Shown: positions 1 to 7,420 of the stretch, piece after piece
How positions within the stretch are numbered: the first letter of the stretch is position 1
How the letters are laid out: each line of letters starts with the position of its first letter
NCBI GenBank assembly: GCA_035968315.1
Contig: JAVYIN010000005.1
Location: forward strand, 186,001 to 250,000
Length of the DNA stretch: 64,000 nucleotides
Origin: Nitrospira sp.
GTDB taxonomy: Bacteria; Nitrospirota; Nitrospiria; Nitrospirales; Nitrospiraceae
Direction: 5' to 3'
Made by a program: the position numbers and the translations under genes
Notes under the pieces: generated by a model
What the model saw: only the letters and a program-made list of their open reading frames with translations
Told to the model about the DNA's origin: nothing
Database searches by the model: none

Positions 1-347
1 GGCATCATATCCGTGGCTATGGCGATAGCCAGAAGCCTGATACTGAAATTGAGTTGCTTCCTGATGCGGCGAAAGAAGCTGACTTATACCTGAGCCAGCA
101 TCCCTTGCCGATCGCCCGAGTGAACCGTGTGAGTAACCTTATTCAAGGATTTGAGACTCCCTACGGCATGGAGCTCCTTTCTTCCGTCCACTGGGTGTGC
201 ACTCATAGCAAGCCAAAGGCAACTACACCAGAGGCAGCTATAGAGTCAGTGCATGGGTGGAACGAGAGAAAACAAAAGATGTTCCGTTCCGAGCATATCC
301 GTGTAGCCTATCAGCGTCTCCGTGAGCTTGCTTGGATAGCCAAGTGA
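1..347 (+). CDS. DarG-like antitoxin, C-terminal fragment (5' end outside window)
   Basis: The reading frame is open from base 3 to the TGA at 345-347 and has no start inside the window, so only about 114 C-terminal residues are visible. The segment with GFETPYGMELLSSVHWV, then a WNERK stretch and a HIRVAYQRLRELAW ending, resembles the region after the macrodomain in DarG, the DNA ADP-ribosyl glycohydrolase antitoxin of DarTG systems. This is recognised from memory of the family; the macrodomain itself would lie upstream. The stop codon overlaps by 4 bp (GTGA) the start of a truncated hsdM copy, so darG and hsdM were probably translationally coupled. The darT toxin gene would be expected just outside the window. 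Confidence 0.6.
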   Translation, partial: HHIRGYGDSQKPDTEIELLPDAAKEADLYLSQHPLPIARVNRVSNLIQGFETPYGMELLSSVHWVCTHSKPKATTPEAAIESVHGWNERKQKMFRSEHIRVAYQRLRELAWIAK

Positions 348-502
348 GTCCCTCTACCCAAATCGTCCAAAAACTCTGGAATTACTGCAACGTCCTCCGT
401 GGCGACGGGATGAGCTATGGCGACTACGTCGAGCAGTTGACGTATCTGCTGTTCCTCAAGATGGCGGGCGAGTGTTATTCACCGCTTGAATTGATAGTGT
501 GA
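344..502 (+). pseudogene. Truncated duplicate of the hsdM 5' end
   Basis: A GTG at 344 opens a 52-codon frame. Its first 43 codons (344-472) match the start of the intact hsdM at 1143-1268 at roughly 87 percent nucleotide identity by eye, including the QKLWNYCNVLR and GMSYGDYVEQLTYLLFLKMA segments, with one extra codon near the start. After MAGE the match ends abruptly and the frame stops at TGA 500-502. It encodes only part of the HsdM N-terminal helical domain, so it cannot be a working methyltransferase. The TGA overlaps the ATG of the next gene. It is the left arm of a direct repeat around the DUF6883/DUF4926 pair. Confidence 0.85.
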
Positions 503-849
503 TGAAGCTGCCCCATGCTGATCGCTTAGAGGTTCCTCAGGCCAAAGTGGTCCAGTATATGCTGTCTTCGACCCATCGCGCAGGCAGAGGAAAGGCCGCG
601 TTCTTTTCTGCATTCGGGTTTCAGGTGTCCGCATGGGAAGCGCTGGCAGACGCCTTGCGGCAACAGGCGAGGGGCAACGCTGTGACCCTCTCGGAGGACA
701 CTCCATTTGGCACTCGGTATATCATCGAAGGCCCGCTTGTCGCGCCACATGGCCGGCAATTGCAAGTGCGGACGGTCTGGTTTATAGATAAAGGCGGTCA
801 GATACCGAGATTTGTGACCGCCTATCCCCTGAAACGGAGGACGCGATGA
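502..849 (+). CDS. DUF6883 family protein, candidate TA partner
   Basis: This 115-residue soluble protein begins MKLPHADRLEVPQAKVVQYM and has a GRGKAAFFSAFGF segment, which together are typical of DUF6883 proteins. The ATG at 502 is preferred over the GTG one codon earlier because family members begin MKLP. Its TGA (847-849) overlaps the ATG of the DUF4926 gene (846), the close coupling usual for two-gene toxin-antitoxin modules. The biochemical role of DUF6883 is unknown to me; calling it a TA component is inference from size, coupling and setting. The pair lies between two copies of the hsdM 5' end, as if inserted there. Confidence 0.7.
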   Translation: MKLPHADRLEVPQAKVVQYMLSSTHRAGRGKAAFFSAFGFQVSAWEALADALRQQARGNAVTLSEDTPFGTRYIIEGPLVAPHGRQLQVRTVWFIDKGGQIPRFVTAYPLKRRTR

Positions 850-1085
850 TTCAGGAATTGGAAGACGTGATTCTGGAATGCGACCTTCCTAAGCACGGTT
901 TGAGGCGTGGCGATATCGGTACGGTGGTCCTCATTCATCGGGGTGGCGAAGGGTACGAGGTTGAGTTTACGACGTTGGATGGTGAGACGGTGGCTGTGGT
1001 GACACTGTTGGCCGCTCAGGTTCGTCCGGCGCACAAGCGTGAGATTGCCCATGCACGCGAACTCGCTGGGTCGGCGTCGTCGTAG
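846..1085 (+). CDS. DUF4926 family protein, partner of the DUF6883 gene
   Basis: This 79-residue protein matches the DUF4926 pattern: an opening with two acidic stretches (LEDVILECDLP), a GLRRGDIGTVV turn, YEVEFTTLDGETVAVVTL strands and a QVRP ending. The fold is probably a small SH3-like beta barrel. It is translationally coupled to the upstream DUF6883 gene by an ATGA overlap. A second DUF4926 gene without a partner occurs at 5564, so the family recurs within 5 kb. Its function is not established; an antitoxin-like or accessory role is a guess from context. Confidence 0.75.
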   Translation: MIQELEDVILECDLPKHGLRRGDIGTVVLIHRGGEGYEVEFTTLDGETVAVVTLLAAQVRPAHKREIAHARELAGSASS

Positions 1086-1142
1086 TGGTTTCTGCGCCAG
1101 GGCCTTTCCCCCTTTTTCGGTGAGTAGTCTAGCCATCACTCT

Positions 1143-2666
1143 ATGAGCCCCTCTGCCATCGTCCAAAAACTCTGGAACTACTGCAACGTTCTGCGCGACG
1201 ACGGGATGAGCTATGGCGATTACGTCGAACAGTTGACGTATTTGCTGTTCCTCAAGATGGCCGACGAGCGCACGAAGCCGCCGTACAACCAGCCCAGCCA
1301 GATTCCTGACAAGTACAGTTGGCCCAGCCTGCTCAAGAAGGACGGTGACGACCTATTTGACCACTACCGTCATCTCCTGGAAGAGCTCGGCAAAGGGAAG
1401 GGGATGCTCGGTCTCATCTTTACCAAGGCCCAGAATAAGTTTCAGGACCCGGTGAAGCTTCGGCGGCTGATTGTAGATCTCATCGACAAAGAAGACTGGT
1501 CCACGATGAGCGCCGATGTGAAAGGGGATGCCTACGAGGGCTTACTCGAAAAGAACGCACAAGATACCAAGTCCGGCGCTGGCCAGTACTTCACTCCCAG
1601 GCCGCTGATTGTCGCAATGGTAGAGGCCATCGCCCCGAAGTCCAGCGAGACGATCTGCGACCCGGCCTGCGGGACCGGCGGGTTTTTCCTGGCCGCCCAC
1701 GACTACATCGTGAAGCACTATCCCACCCTGACCAAGGACGAGAAGCGACAACTCAAGCAGGGCACGTTCAAGGGATGGGAATTGGTCCAAAGCACAGCCC
1801 GGCTTTGCGCGATGAATCTGATGCTGCACGGGATCGGAAGCGATAAAGACCTGCCCATTGTCGTATCCGACTCCTTGGCCGCTGATCCCGGCGATCGGTT
1901 CGACATCGTGATGACCAATCCGCCGTTCGGAAAGAAGAGTAGCACGACCATCGTCGGCGAAGAGGGGCAGGTCTCCAAGGAACGGGACATCGTCGAGCGT
2001 GATGACTTCTGGGCGACGACTTCCAACAAGCAACTCAACTTCGTCCAGCACGTCAAAACCTTGCTCAAGCAAAATGGCCGCGCCGCAGTCGTGGTGCCGG
2101 ACAACGTCCTCTTCGAAGGTGGGGCAGGGGAAACTGTCCGGCGCAAGCTCTTGCATGAGTGCGACGTGCATACGCTCCTGCGTCTGCCGACCGGACTCTT
2201 TTATGCCCAAGGCGTGAAAGCCAATGTCCTCTTCTTCGACAAAAAGTCTGCAAGCGAGACGCCCTGGACCAAGAAGCTCTGGATCTACGACCTGCGCACC
2301 AACAAGCACTTCACCCTCAAGACCGATCCGCTCAAACGCGAAGACCTCGACGAGTTCGTGACATGCTACAACGGCAATCTCGACCGGCCTGACAAGCAGG
2401 CCGGAGGCAATCGCCACACCCGCCAAGCGACCTGGTCTGACAAGAAACCAGATGGCCGCTGGCGGTCGTACGATTACGACGAATTAGTGGCCCGCGACAA
2501 AGCTAGCCTGGATATCTTCTGGCTCAAAGACGACAGCCTCGAAGACAGCGCCAACCTTCCTAACCCCGACATCATCGCCCAAGAAATCGTGGACGACCTC
2601 GAAGCGGCGTTAGAACAGTTCCGGCTGATTGCGAATGATTTAGGAAATGATGCAGAGAAAGGCTGA
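1143..2666 (+). CDS. hsdM: Type I restriction-modification DNA methyltransferase subunit HsdM
   Basis: The 507-residue protein has the HsdM layout. An N-terminal helical domain (residues about 1-130) precedes an N6-adenine methyltransferase domain with the SAM-binding motif DPACGTGGFF near residue 178 and the catalytic motif NPPF near residue 260. The product would methylate adenine in the recognition site set by a specificity subunit. The ATG at 1143 starts a protein that aligns from its first residue with the truncated copy at 344. The next gene, 4 bp downstream, encodes an Mrr-type nuclease rather than HsdS or HsdR, which is unusual. Neither specificity nor translocase subunit is visible in the window. 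Confidence 0.93.
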   Translation: MSPSAIVQKLWNYCNVLRDDGMSYGDYVEQLTYLLFLKMADERTKPPYNQPSQIPDKYSWPSLLKKDGDDLFDHYRHLLEELGKGKGMLGLIFTKAQNKFQDPVKLRRLIVDLIDKEDWSTMSADVKGDAYEGLLEKNAQDTKSGAGQYFTPRPLIVAMVEAIAPKSSETICDPACGTGGFFLAAHDYIVKHYPTLTKDEKRQLKQGTFKGWELVQSTARLCAMNLMLHGIGSDKDLPIVVSDSLAADPGDRFDIVMTNPPFGKKSSTTIVGEEGQVSKERDIVERDDFWATTSNKQLNFVQHVKTLLKQNGRAAVVVPDNVLFEGGAGETVRRKLLHECDVHTLLRLPTGLFYAQGVKANVLFFDKKSASETPWTKKLWIYDLRTNKHFTLKTDPLKREDLDEFVTCYNGNLDRPDKQAGGNRHTRQATWSDKKPDGRWRSYDYDELVARDKASLDIFWLKDDSLEDSANLPNPDIIAQEIVDDLEAALEQFRLIANDLGNDAEKG

Positions 2667-2670
2667 TCTC

Positions 2671-3567
2671 ATGAGCAAGGAACCCTCGCCTCGCCCGCCT
2701 CAATATACCGACTACATCAATCCTGTTCTTGAGAGTTTAAAAAAGCTGGGAGGGTCAGCACGTCCAGCCGAAGTCTGTCCAGCCATTGCAAAAGAGCTTT
2801 CGTTGTCGGATTCGATTCTTGAGGAGCGCCTTGCAAATGGCGTTTCACGGTTTGAAAACCAAGTCCATTGGGCCCGCTTCTATCTAGTGAAGGATGGTTA
2901 TATCGACTCGTCTCGACGAGGTGTCTGGTCCTTAACGGAAAAGGGGCGAAATGCGGCCCGGCTCTCTGAAGCAGATATTCGAGAGATGACGAGACGTGTT
3001 CAGGAAACTACCGCACGTCCTGAAGCTGTGGAGCCTCCAACGGCTCCCGCTGGGGCAGCAACGCCGATTGCGATCGAAGAGCTCACTTTGCCAGGGATGC
3101 CTGATGCGACCTATCGGGAACAGCTGCTGGCCACGATGAAATCCCTGTCGCCTGGAGGGTTTGAAAGATTATGTCAGCGTCTCTTGCGGGAGTCTGGGTT
3201 TGAAGAAGTGATCGTTACCGGGCGTTCTGGTGATGGTGGGATTGATGGACATGGCGTACTTGAACTCAATCCATTTGTTAGCTTTCGCGTGTACTTCCAA
3301 TGTAAGAGGTATGACGGTTCAGTTGGGTCTGGGGCAGTTCGAGATTTTCGTGGAGCGATGATGGGTAGGGCAGATAAGGGCCTTATTCTGACCACTGGCA
3401 CATTTACTAGTGATGCCAAGAGAGAAGCGGTTCGAGATGGAGTGCCCCCAATCGAACTAGTAGATGGGGAGCGATTAATAGGAATGTTTGAGGAGCTCGA
3501 ACTTGGGCTTACCCCTCGCAAGACCTATGACGTGGATCTCGAATTCTTCAAGTCGTTTAAGGAATGA
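2671..3567 (+). CDS. mrr: Mrr-type restriction endonuclease
   Basis: This 298-residue protein starts at ATG 2671, 4 bp after hsdM; an upstream in-frame ATG at 2647 lies inside hsdM and is less likely. Residues about 10-105 form an Mrr-type winged-helix domain (NPVLESLKKLGG to GVWSLTEKGR), followed by a variable linker. The C-terminal half is the Mrr catalytic domain: FERLCQRLLRESGF, then GDGGIDG and YFQCKRYD, which supply the D and QxK residues of the PD-(D/E)xK nuclease core. Mrr enzymes cut modified DNA, so pairing with a methyltransferase subunit is notable. Coupling to hsdM implies a shared transcript. Confidence 0.88.
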   Translation: MSKEPSPRPPQYTDYINPVLESLKKLGGSARPAEVCPAIAKELSLSDSILEERLANGVSRFENQVHWARFYLVKDGYIDSSRRGVWSLTEKGRNAARLSEADIREMTRRVQETTARPEAVEPPTAPAGAATPIAIEELTLPGMPDATYREQLLATMKSLSPGGFERLCQRLLRESGFEEVIVTGRSGDGGIDGHGVLELNPFVSFRVYFQCKRYDGSVGSGAVRDFRGAMMGRADKGLILTTGTFTSDAKREAVRDGVPPIELVDGERLIGMFEELELGLTPRKTYDVDLEFFKSFKE

Positions 3568-3631
3568 ATTCGAAGAGAAGAAAATGAGCCTGGCTGCTTA
3601 ATCCGAAGCTGCCCCGTCAGTCACGCCGACT

Positions 3632-3774
3632 CACGCCTCGCCCGCCGCTGAGTGTCCGCCCCCACCACGCCGCCGATGGCGAAACAGTGAGCTGGGTTCT
3701 GAGTGCCGCGCCTCCGTTGACCTGCCCTTACCTTGATCAGCGCTGTGAAAAGTCTCTACGTCTTTGGCCTGCGG
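3632..3774. repeat. Dispersed GC-rich intergenic repeat, copy R1
   Basis: This copy opens with CCTCGCCCGCCGCTGAGTGT, continues through a C-rich run to ACGCCGCCGATGGCG and then a tail with CAGTGAGCT, GAGTGCCG, CCTCCGTTGACC and GGCCTGCGG. Copy R2 at 4589-4740 matches it almost end to end; R3, R4 and R5 match parts. It sits between the mrr gene and mazEF. I see no ORF or terminal inverted repeats in it; CGCC-GAT-GGCG is a small internal hairpin. Confidence 0.8.
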
Positions 3775-3850
3775 ATCGAAGGGGCGTGATGACATCTCGC
3801 CTTGCCTGAGACGGCTATCCCTGAATTCCTGCGGGCCCGCTGTGTGGAGG

Positions 3851-4174
3851 TTATGGGGCGAAGAGTTCGGCGAGGAGGGCGAGGACTTGGGTGCGTGTCA
3901 TGTCGTCGATTTTTCCCACGCGCTTCACCAGCCGGCTTTTATCCACCGTCCTGATCTGATCCAACACGATCTGCCCCGACTTGCCTTTGAACCGCACCGG
4001 GACGCGGGTGGGATAGGGGCGGCCTTTCGTCGTCATGGGGGCGATGATCACCGTCTCGATATGCTGGTTCATTTCGTCCGGGGAGATGATGAGGCACGGG
4101 CGGGTTTTGCGGATTTCACGGCCTTGGGTGGGATCGAGGCGGATGAGGTAGACGTCGAAGCGGGACACTACCAT
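3851..4174 (-). CDS. mazF: MazF/PemK-family mRNA interferase toxin
   Basis: The 107-residue protein begins MVVSRFDVYLIRLDPTQG, the usual MazF/PemK opening, then has GREIRKTRPCLIISPDEMN and later APMTTKGRPYP and IVLDQIRTVDKSRL, which cover the conserved strands of this RNase fold. MazF toxins cleave mRNA at short sites and are neutralised by MazE. The start at 4174 is chosen because the longer upstream frame only reads through the antitoxin gene. The ATG overlaps the 3' end of mazE by 7 bp, with antitoxin first. The module lies between repeat copies R1 and R2. Confidence 0.9.
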   Translation of the reverse strand: MVVSRFDVYLIRLDPTQGREIRKTRPCLIISPDEMNQHIETVIIAPMTTKGRPYPTRVPVRFKGKSGQIVLDQIRTVDKSRLVKRVGKIDDMTRTQVLALLAELFAP

Positions 4175-4422
4175 GTCCACTCGCTCCGGTCCCACGTGGA
4201 TGGGGCGGCTGATTCCTGATCCTTCAGGCGATCGTCTCCGTGGCGATGCATGTCCTCGAAGGCCTTGCCCCAGCCCGCCCGCGGCTTGGCTGCCGAGCGA
4301 ATGACCAGTTGCCCATCCTGGATTTCCAGATCGACGGCGCCGTGCAGGTGGCACTGCTCAATGACGGATTTCGGAATCCGGATGCCTTGCGAATTGCCGA
4401 TTCGTACGATGCGTGCTTTCAT
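4168..4422 (-). CDS. mazE: MazE-like AbrB-family antitoxin
   Basis: The 84-residue protein starts MKARIVRIGNSQGIRIPKSV, the signature swapped-hairpin AbrB/MazE DNA-binding domain, followed by an acidic, probably disordered tail that would bind and cover MazF. It precedes mazF on the minus strand and overlaps it by 7 bp. Proteins of this kind normally bind their own promoter with the toxin, so autoregulation is likely, though no operator was identified in the sequence upstream of 4422. Confidence 0.9.
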   Translation of the reverse strand: MKARIVRIGNSQGIRIPKSVIEQCHLHGAVDLEIQDGQLVIRSAAKPRAGWGKAFEDMHRHGDDRLKDQESAAPSTWDRSEWTW

Positions 4423-4588
4423 CCGCTCTCCTATCGCTATCTGACGAGTGTACGTTCTGTAATTACATTGGAGCTACAGGCCTTGTCAAGTCAGCGAGCT
4501 GGTCTCGCGTCCTTGGGGGAGGGATGTGTTGCGCGTGGAAGCCTGACGCGCCCGCGTAACCGGAGCCGTCCTCTTTGCCGCACCGGCT
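4423..4588. other. Intergenic stretch upstream of mazEF
   Basis: No convincing gene on either strand. This stretch should hold the mazEF promoter (minus strand) but I could not pick out a clear -35/-10 pair. It runs directly into repeat copy R2. Confidence 0.5.
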
Positions 4589-4740
4589 CACACCTCGCCC
4601 GCCGCTGAGTGTCCGCCCCCACCACGCCGCCGCTCGTGAAACAGTGAGCTGAGGGCTGGGTTTTGAGTGCCGTGCTGCCTCCGTTGACCGCCTCTTACTC
4701 TGACCAGCGCTGCGTGCATTCCCTACGATCCCGGCCTGCA
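4589..4740. repeat. Dispersed GC-rich intergenic repeat, copy R2
   Basis: Matches R1 (3632-3774) through the CTCGCCCGCCGCTGAGTGTC opening, the CCACCACGCCGCCG block, the GAAACAGTGAGCT segment and the CCTCCGTTGACC tail, with small insertions and substitutions. It replaces GATGGCG of R1 by CTCGTG, the variant shared with R3. It separates mazEF from the DUF4258/DUF2283 pair. Confidence 0.8.
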
Positions 4741-4890
4741 CATCGATGTGCGAGAGGGCAGTGCTCCTCGGTACACCCTCTGAAAAAACCGTATCTTCCC
4801 AACCGTATCATCTCGATGTATTCTGCCGCAGTGAAGGCCCGTGGTGGTTCTCCGGCTTATTGGCCTTGTGGTGTGTAGCCTCTTGGAACA

Positions 4891-5178
4891 TTGCTTGTGA
4901 GTGCGTTGCCCATTACAGATTATGTGTTCACTGAACACGCCCGGTTTGAACTATTACGGCGAGGCTTGAGCGAGGAGGCCGTCCGTGCGATACTTCTTTC
5001 ACCGGAACAACGCATTGAGGTTCGACCTGGCCGTGTCGTTCTTCAATCGAAGGTGGTGGTAGAGCCGCCTGGAACAGTGTTTCTGCTTCGTGTCTTCGTG
5101 GATGTCGATCGGTGCCCGGCAGAGGTGGTGACGGCCTATCGGACCAGCAAGGTCGAGAAGTATTGGAGGAACCGATGA
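4891..5178 (+). CDS. DUF4258 family protein, candidate toxin
   Basis: This protein of up to 95 residues has the DUF4258 pattern: YVFTEHARFELLRRGLSEEA near the N-terminus, then RPGRVVLQSK, and a closing VVTAYRTSKVEKYW strand-helix. The fold is expected to be RelE-like. The start is uncertain: a TTG at 4891 gives the full length, but the conserved region begins about 9 residues later. Its TGA overlaps the ATG of the following DUF2283 gene (ATGA), and DUF4258/DUF2283 pairs are commonly regarded as TA-like. Toxicity is inferred, not shown. Confidence 0.75.
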   Translation: MLVSALPITDYVFTEHARFELLRRGLSEEAVRAILLSPEQRIEVRPGRVVLQSKVVVEPPGTVFLLRVFVDVDRCPAEVVTAYRTSKVEKYWRNR

Positions 5179-5375
5179 AGGTGTCGTACGACAAGACGAG
5201 CGATACGTTGAGCATGATTCTGAAGGACAATACGCCGATTGCGGAAAGTGACGAGGATAAGCCCGGCGTGATTTTGGATTATGATGCAGCAGGCAATCTT
5301 GTCTCCATTGAGATTCTGGATGCGTCTAAACGGGTGACGGAGGCCAGGAAGGTCGAGTTCCAAACCACCGGATAG
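5175..5375 (+). CDS. DUF2283 family protein, candidate antitoxin
   Basis: The 66-residue protein begins MKVSYDKTSDTLSMILKDN and has the DUF2283 signature PGVILDYDAAGNLVSIEILDAS. ATG 5175 is chosen because it gives the family's usual start and overlaps the TGA of the DUF4258 gene by 4 bp, with GGAGG 8 bp upstream of the ATG. It is the probable antitoxin or chaperone partner of the upstream DUF4258 protein; this follows from gene pairing in other genomes rather than from residues seen here. Confidence 0.8.
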   Translation: MKVSYDKTSDTLSMILKDNTPIAESDEDKPGVILDYDAAGNLVSIEILDASKRVTEARKVEFQTTG

Positions 5376-5487
5376 AGCCCTCCTGCCTTCGGCGACGGCG
5401 TCCTCTTCTTTTCGTTTCTGTCGAGCGCTGAAAATTGTGAATAGGCTATGTAATTGGGAAAGCTTTACCGCCTGTCCCACCGTCTTA

Positions 5488-5535
5488 TGCCTCGCCCGCC
5501 TCTGAGTGTTTGCTCCCCCCACGCCGCCGCTCGTG
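5488..5535. repeat. Dispersed GC-rich intergenic repeat, copy R3 (short)
   Basis: A short copy: CCTCGCCCGCC, TCTGAGTGT, a C-rich run, then ACGCCGCCGCTCGTG, matching the 5' part of R2. The tail found in R1 and R2 is absent. It lies just upstream of the orphan DUF4926 gene. Confidence 0.7.
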
Positions 5536-5563
5536 TTATGTGCTGTAGCAAGGAGCCTGCATC

Positions 5564-5773
5564 ATGACTCAAGACATTCATGTGCTCGATGTGGTGGCGC
5601 TTACAGAAGATGTGTCTGATCGGGGCTTGCTGCGCGGGCAAGTGGGCACGGTGGTGGAATTGCTTGGTCCTGGTGTGTTCGAAGTTGAGTTTGTGGATAA
5701 TGATGGCCGAACTTATGCCCTGCTTCCTCTTAAATCCAGCCAGCTCCTTGTTCTGCACTATCAGCCTGCATGA
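5564..5773 (+). CDS. Orphan DUF4926 family protein
   Basis: A 69-residue protein (MTQDIHVLDVVALTED opening, GLLRGQVGTVVELL turn, FEVEFVDNDGRTYALLPL strands) paralogous to the DUF4926 protein at 846-1085. ATG 5564 follows an AAGGAG motif 9 bp upstream. Unlike the first copy it has no DUF6883 partner: the upstream sequence is repeat R3 and the downstream is repeat R4. It may be a leftover of a module or act alone; nothing in the sequence decides this. Confidence 0.75.
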   Translation: MTQDIHVLDVVALTEDVSDRGLLRGQVGTVVELLGPGVFEVEFVDNDGRTYALLPLKSSQLLVLHYQPA

Positions 5774-5863
5774 TAGGTCTGAGAGAGTGATCCGGTCAAA
5801 GACTTAGCGGGCTGGTGTCTCTTGTTCTTGTGAACCCTACGCTTCGTGTTTTCGCTTTATTCG

Positions 5864-5915
5864 TCGTCAGTCACGCCTGCTCCCACCCCACCACGCCGCC
5901 GATGGCGAAGCCCAG
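5864..5915. repeat. Dispersed GC-rich intergenic repeat, copy R4
   Basis: Contains CGTCAGTCACGCC (also just before R1 at 3615), a C-rich stretch, then CCACCACGCCGCCGATGGCG as in R1, followed by AAGCCCAGTG. It lies between the orphan DUF4926 gene and hflX. Confidence 0.7.
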
Positions 5916-6025
5916 TGCTGATCCATTCATTAATGCTGAAGGGTTCTACGCGAGCTGCCCTGAACGGACCATTTCCTGTTAAGATGCACGACCCTCATGA
6001 AGAGGGGAGTAAGGAACTGTCTACG

Positions 6026-7420
6026 ATGTCGAATCCCTCGCAATCGAATGCCGTGCTTGTGGCGATCCACACCCCTCGTGTGACCGGGGAGGAGCTGGGG
6101 AGTTCTCTCCAAGAGCTCACTCGTCTGGTGAAGACCCTCGGCTACACGGTCGTTGGCCAGGTGACGCAAAAACGGAGTTCCGACCAATATGCGACGGTCC
6201 TGGGGCAGGGGAAGCTCGCCGAATTGGCGCGGTGGACCGGCGGTTCCGGGAAAATCGAATCGGCGTTTGAACGGCCGAAGCACAAAGCGGCTTCGAAGTT
6301 CGAGGCTGCGGCATCGGACGAACCGGAGGAATCGGAAGAGGGCGAAGCGGATGACGCCACCGAGGCCTCCTCCGGTCCTCGCGAACAGGCGCAGATCGTC
6401 ATTGTGGACTGTGATCTGTCGCCGTCACAATTGAGCAATCTGGAACGTGCCACCGGTGTTCTGGTGCTCGACCGGACCGGTGTCATTATTGAGATTTTCA
6501 GCCGGCATGCCCGGACCAGAGCGGCTCGGCTCCAGGTGGAGATCGCGCGGCTCAATTATTTGGCGCCTCGGTTGCGTGAGGCCAGCGGCGCGCGAGAGCG
6601 GCAAAGCGGGGGGATCGGCGGCAAAGGGGCCGGAGAGACGAGCGTGGAGCTCGATAAGCGCCGAATTCGTGATCGTATGAAGGAACTCAGGACGGAATTG
6701 GCGGCGATCGGGGACGAGCATCTCACGCGCCGCGCGAGACGGGAAAACGAATTGACGGTCGCGCTCGTCGGGTACACCAATGCCGGCAAATCTTCGCTGA
6801 TGCGCGCGATGACGGGCAGCGAGGTGCTCGTGGCCGACAAGCTGTTTGCCACGCTCGATACGACGATCCGGCCACTGTCGCCTGAAACACGCCCGAAAGT
6901 GCTTATGACGGATACGGTGGGATTCATCAAGAAGCTCCCACATGATCTGGTGGCCTCGTTCAAATCGACGCTGGATGAAGCGGCCGGCGCTTCGCTGCTG
7001 CTGTTTGTCGTCGATGCTTCAGATCCGTCTTTTCGCTCCCAGCTCGATGTGACGCGGAAGGTGTTGGCCGAAGTCGGCGCCACGGAGGTTCCCAGCCTGT
7101 TGGTCTTGAATAAACGGGATCGCCTCAGCCCGGAAGAGCTCGCGTCGCTGAAGGCGGAATTTCCCGACGCCGTATGTCTATCCACGAGAAACAAAGACGA
7201 TCTGCAGGCGTTACGTGAGCGCATCATGGGGTACTTTGAGCGCGAGATGCTCGACGAGGACTTACGGATTCCGTTTACGGCGCAAGGGGTGGTGGCGGAG
7301 ATCCGCGCCCGGATGCGGATCTTGTCCGAAGCCTATGATGCCGAGGGCCTCACGCTGCGGGTGCGGTCGACTCCTGAGAACCTGGCGGTGATTAAAAAAA
7401 AGCTCGCGCAACGTTGCTAG
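6026..7420 (+). CDS. hflX: GTPase HflX
   Basis: A 464-residue ribosome-associated GTPase. The N-terminal HflX domain has the QVTQKRSSDQYATVLGQGK region and, after an acidic insert near residues 95-120, VIVDCDLSPSQLSNLE and VLDRTGVIIEIFSRHA, then the GGIGGKGAGET glycine loop. The G domain follows with GYTNAGKSSL (G1, near residue 248), DTVGFI (G3) and NKRD (G4). HflX splits stalled or heat-damaged 70S ribosomes. ATG 6026 is chosen because the family starts near there and GGGGAGTAAGGA lies upstream; the frame is open to 5846, and ATG 5984 is an alternative. The acidic insert is longer than in many homologues. Confidence 0.95.
   Translation: MSNPSQSNAVLVAIHTPRVTGEELGSSLQELTRLVKTLGYTVVGQVTQKRSSDQYATVLGQGKLAELARWTGGSGKIESAFERPKHKAASKFEAAASDEPEESEEGEADDATEASSGPREQAQIVIVDCDLSPSQLSNLERATGVLVLDRTGVIIEIFSRHARTRAARLQVEIARLNYLAPRLREASGARERQSGGIGGKGAGETSVELDKRRIRDRMKELRTELAAIGDEHLTRRARRENELTVALVGYTNAGKSSLMRAMTGSEVLVADKLFATLDTTIRPLSPETRPKVLMTDTVGFIKKLPHDLVASFKSTLDEAAGASLLLFVVDASDPSFRSQLDVTRKVLAEVGATEVPSLLVLNKRDRLSPEELASLKAEFPDAVCLSTRNKDDLQALRERIMGYFEREMLDEDLRIPFTAQGVVAEIRARMRILSEAYDAEGLTLRVRSTPENLAVIKKKLAQRC

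Noticed and set aside
1542-2426. Long minus-strand open frame opposite hsdM
   Set aside because: It lies wholly inside hsdM, has no domain features and reflects codon bias on the other strand.
3632-4740. R1 and R2 as integron attC sites
   Set aside because: They lack the inverted GCCTAAC/GTTAGGC cores and overall symmetry, unlike the site at 45039-45099.
3632-5915. A CRISPR array formed by the repeats
   Set aside because: Copies are long, diverged, unevenly spaced and separated by genes rather than short unique spacers.
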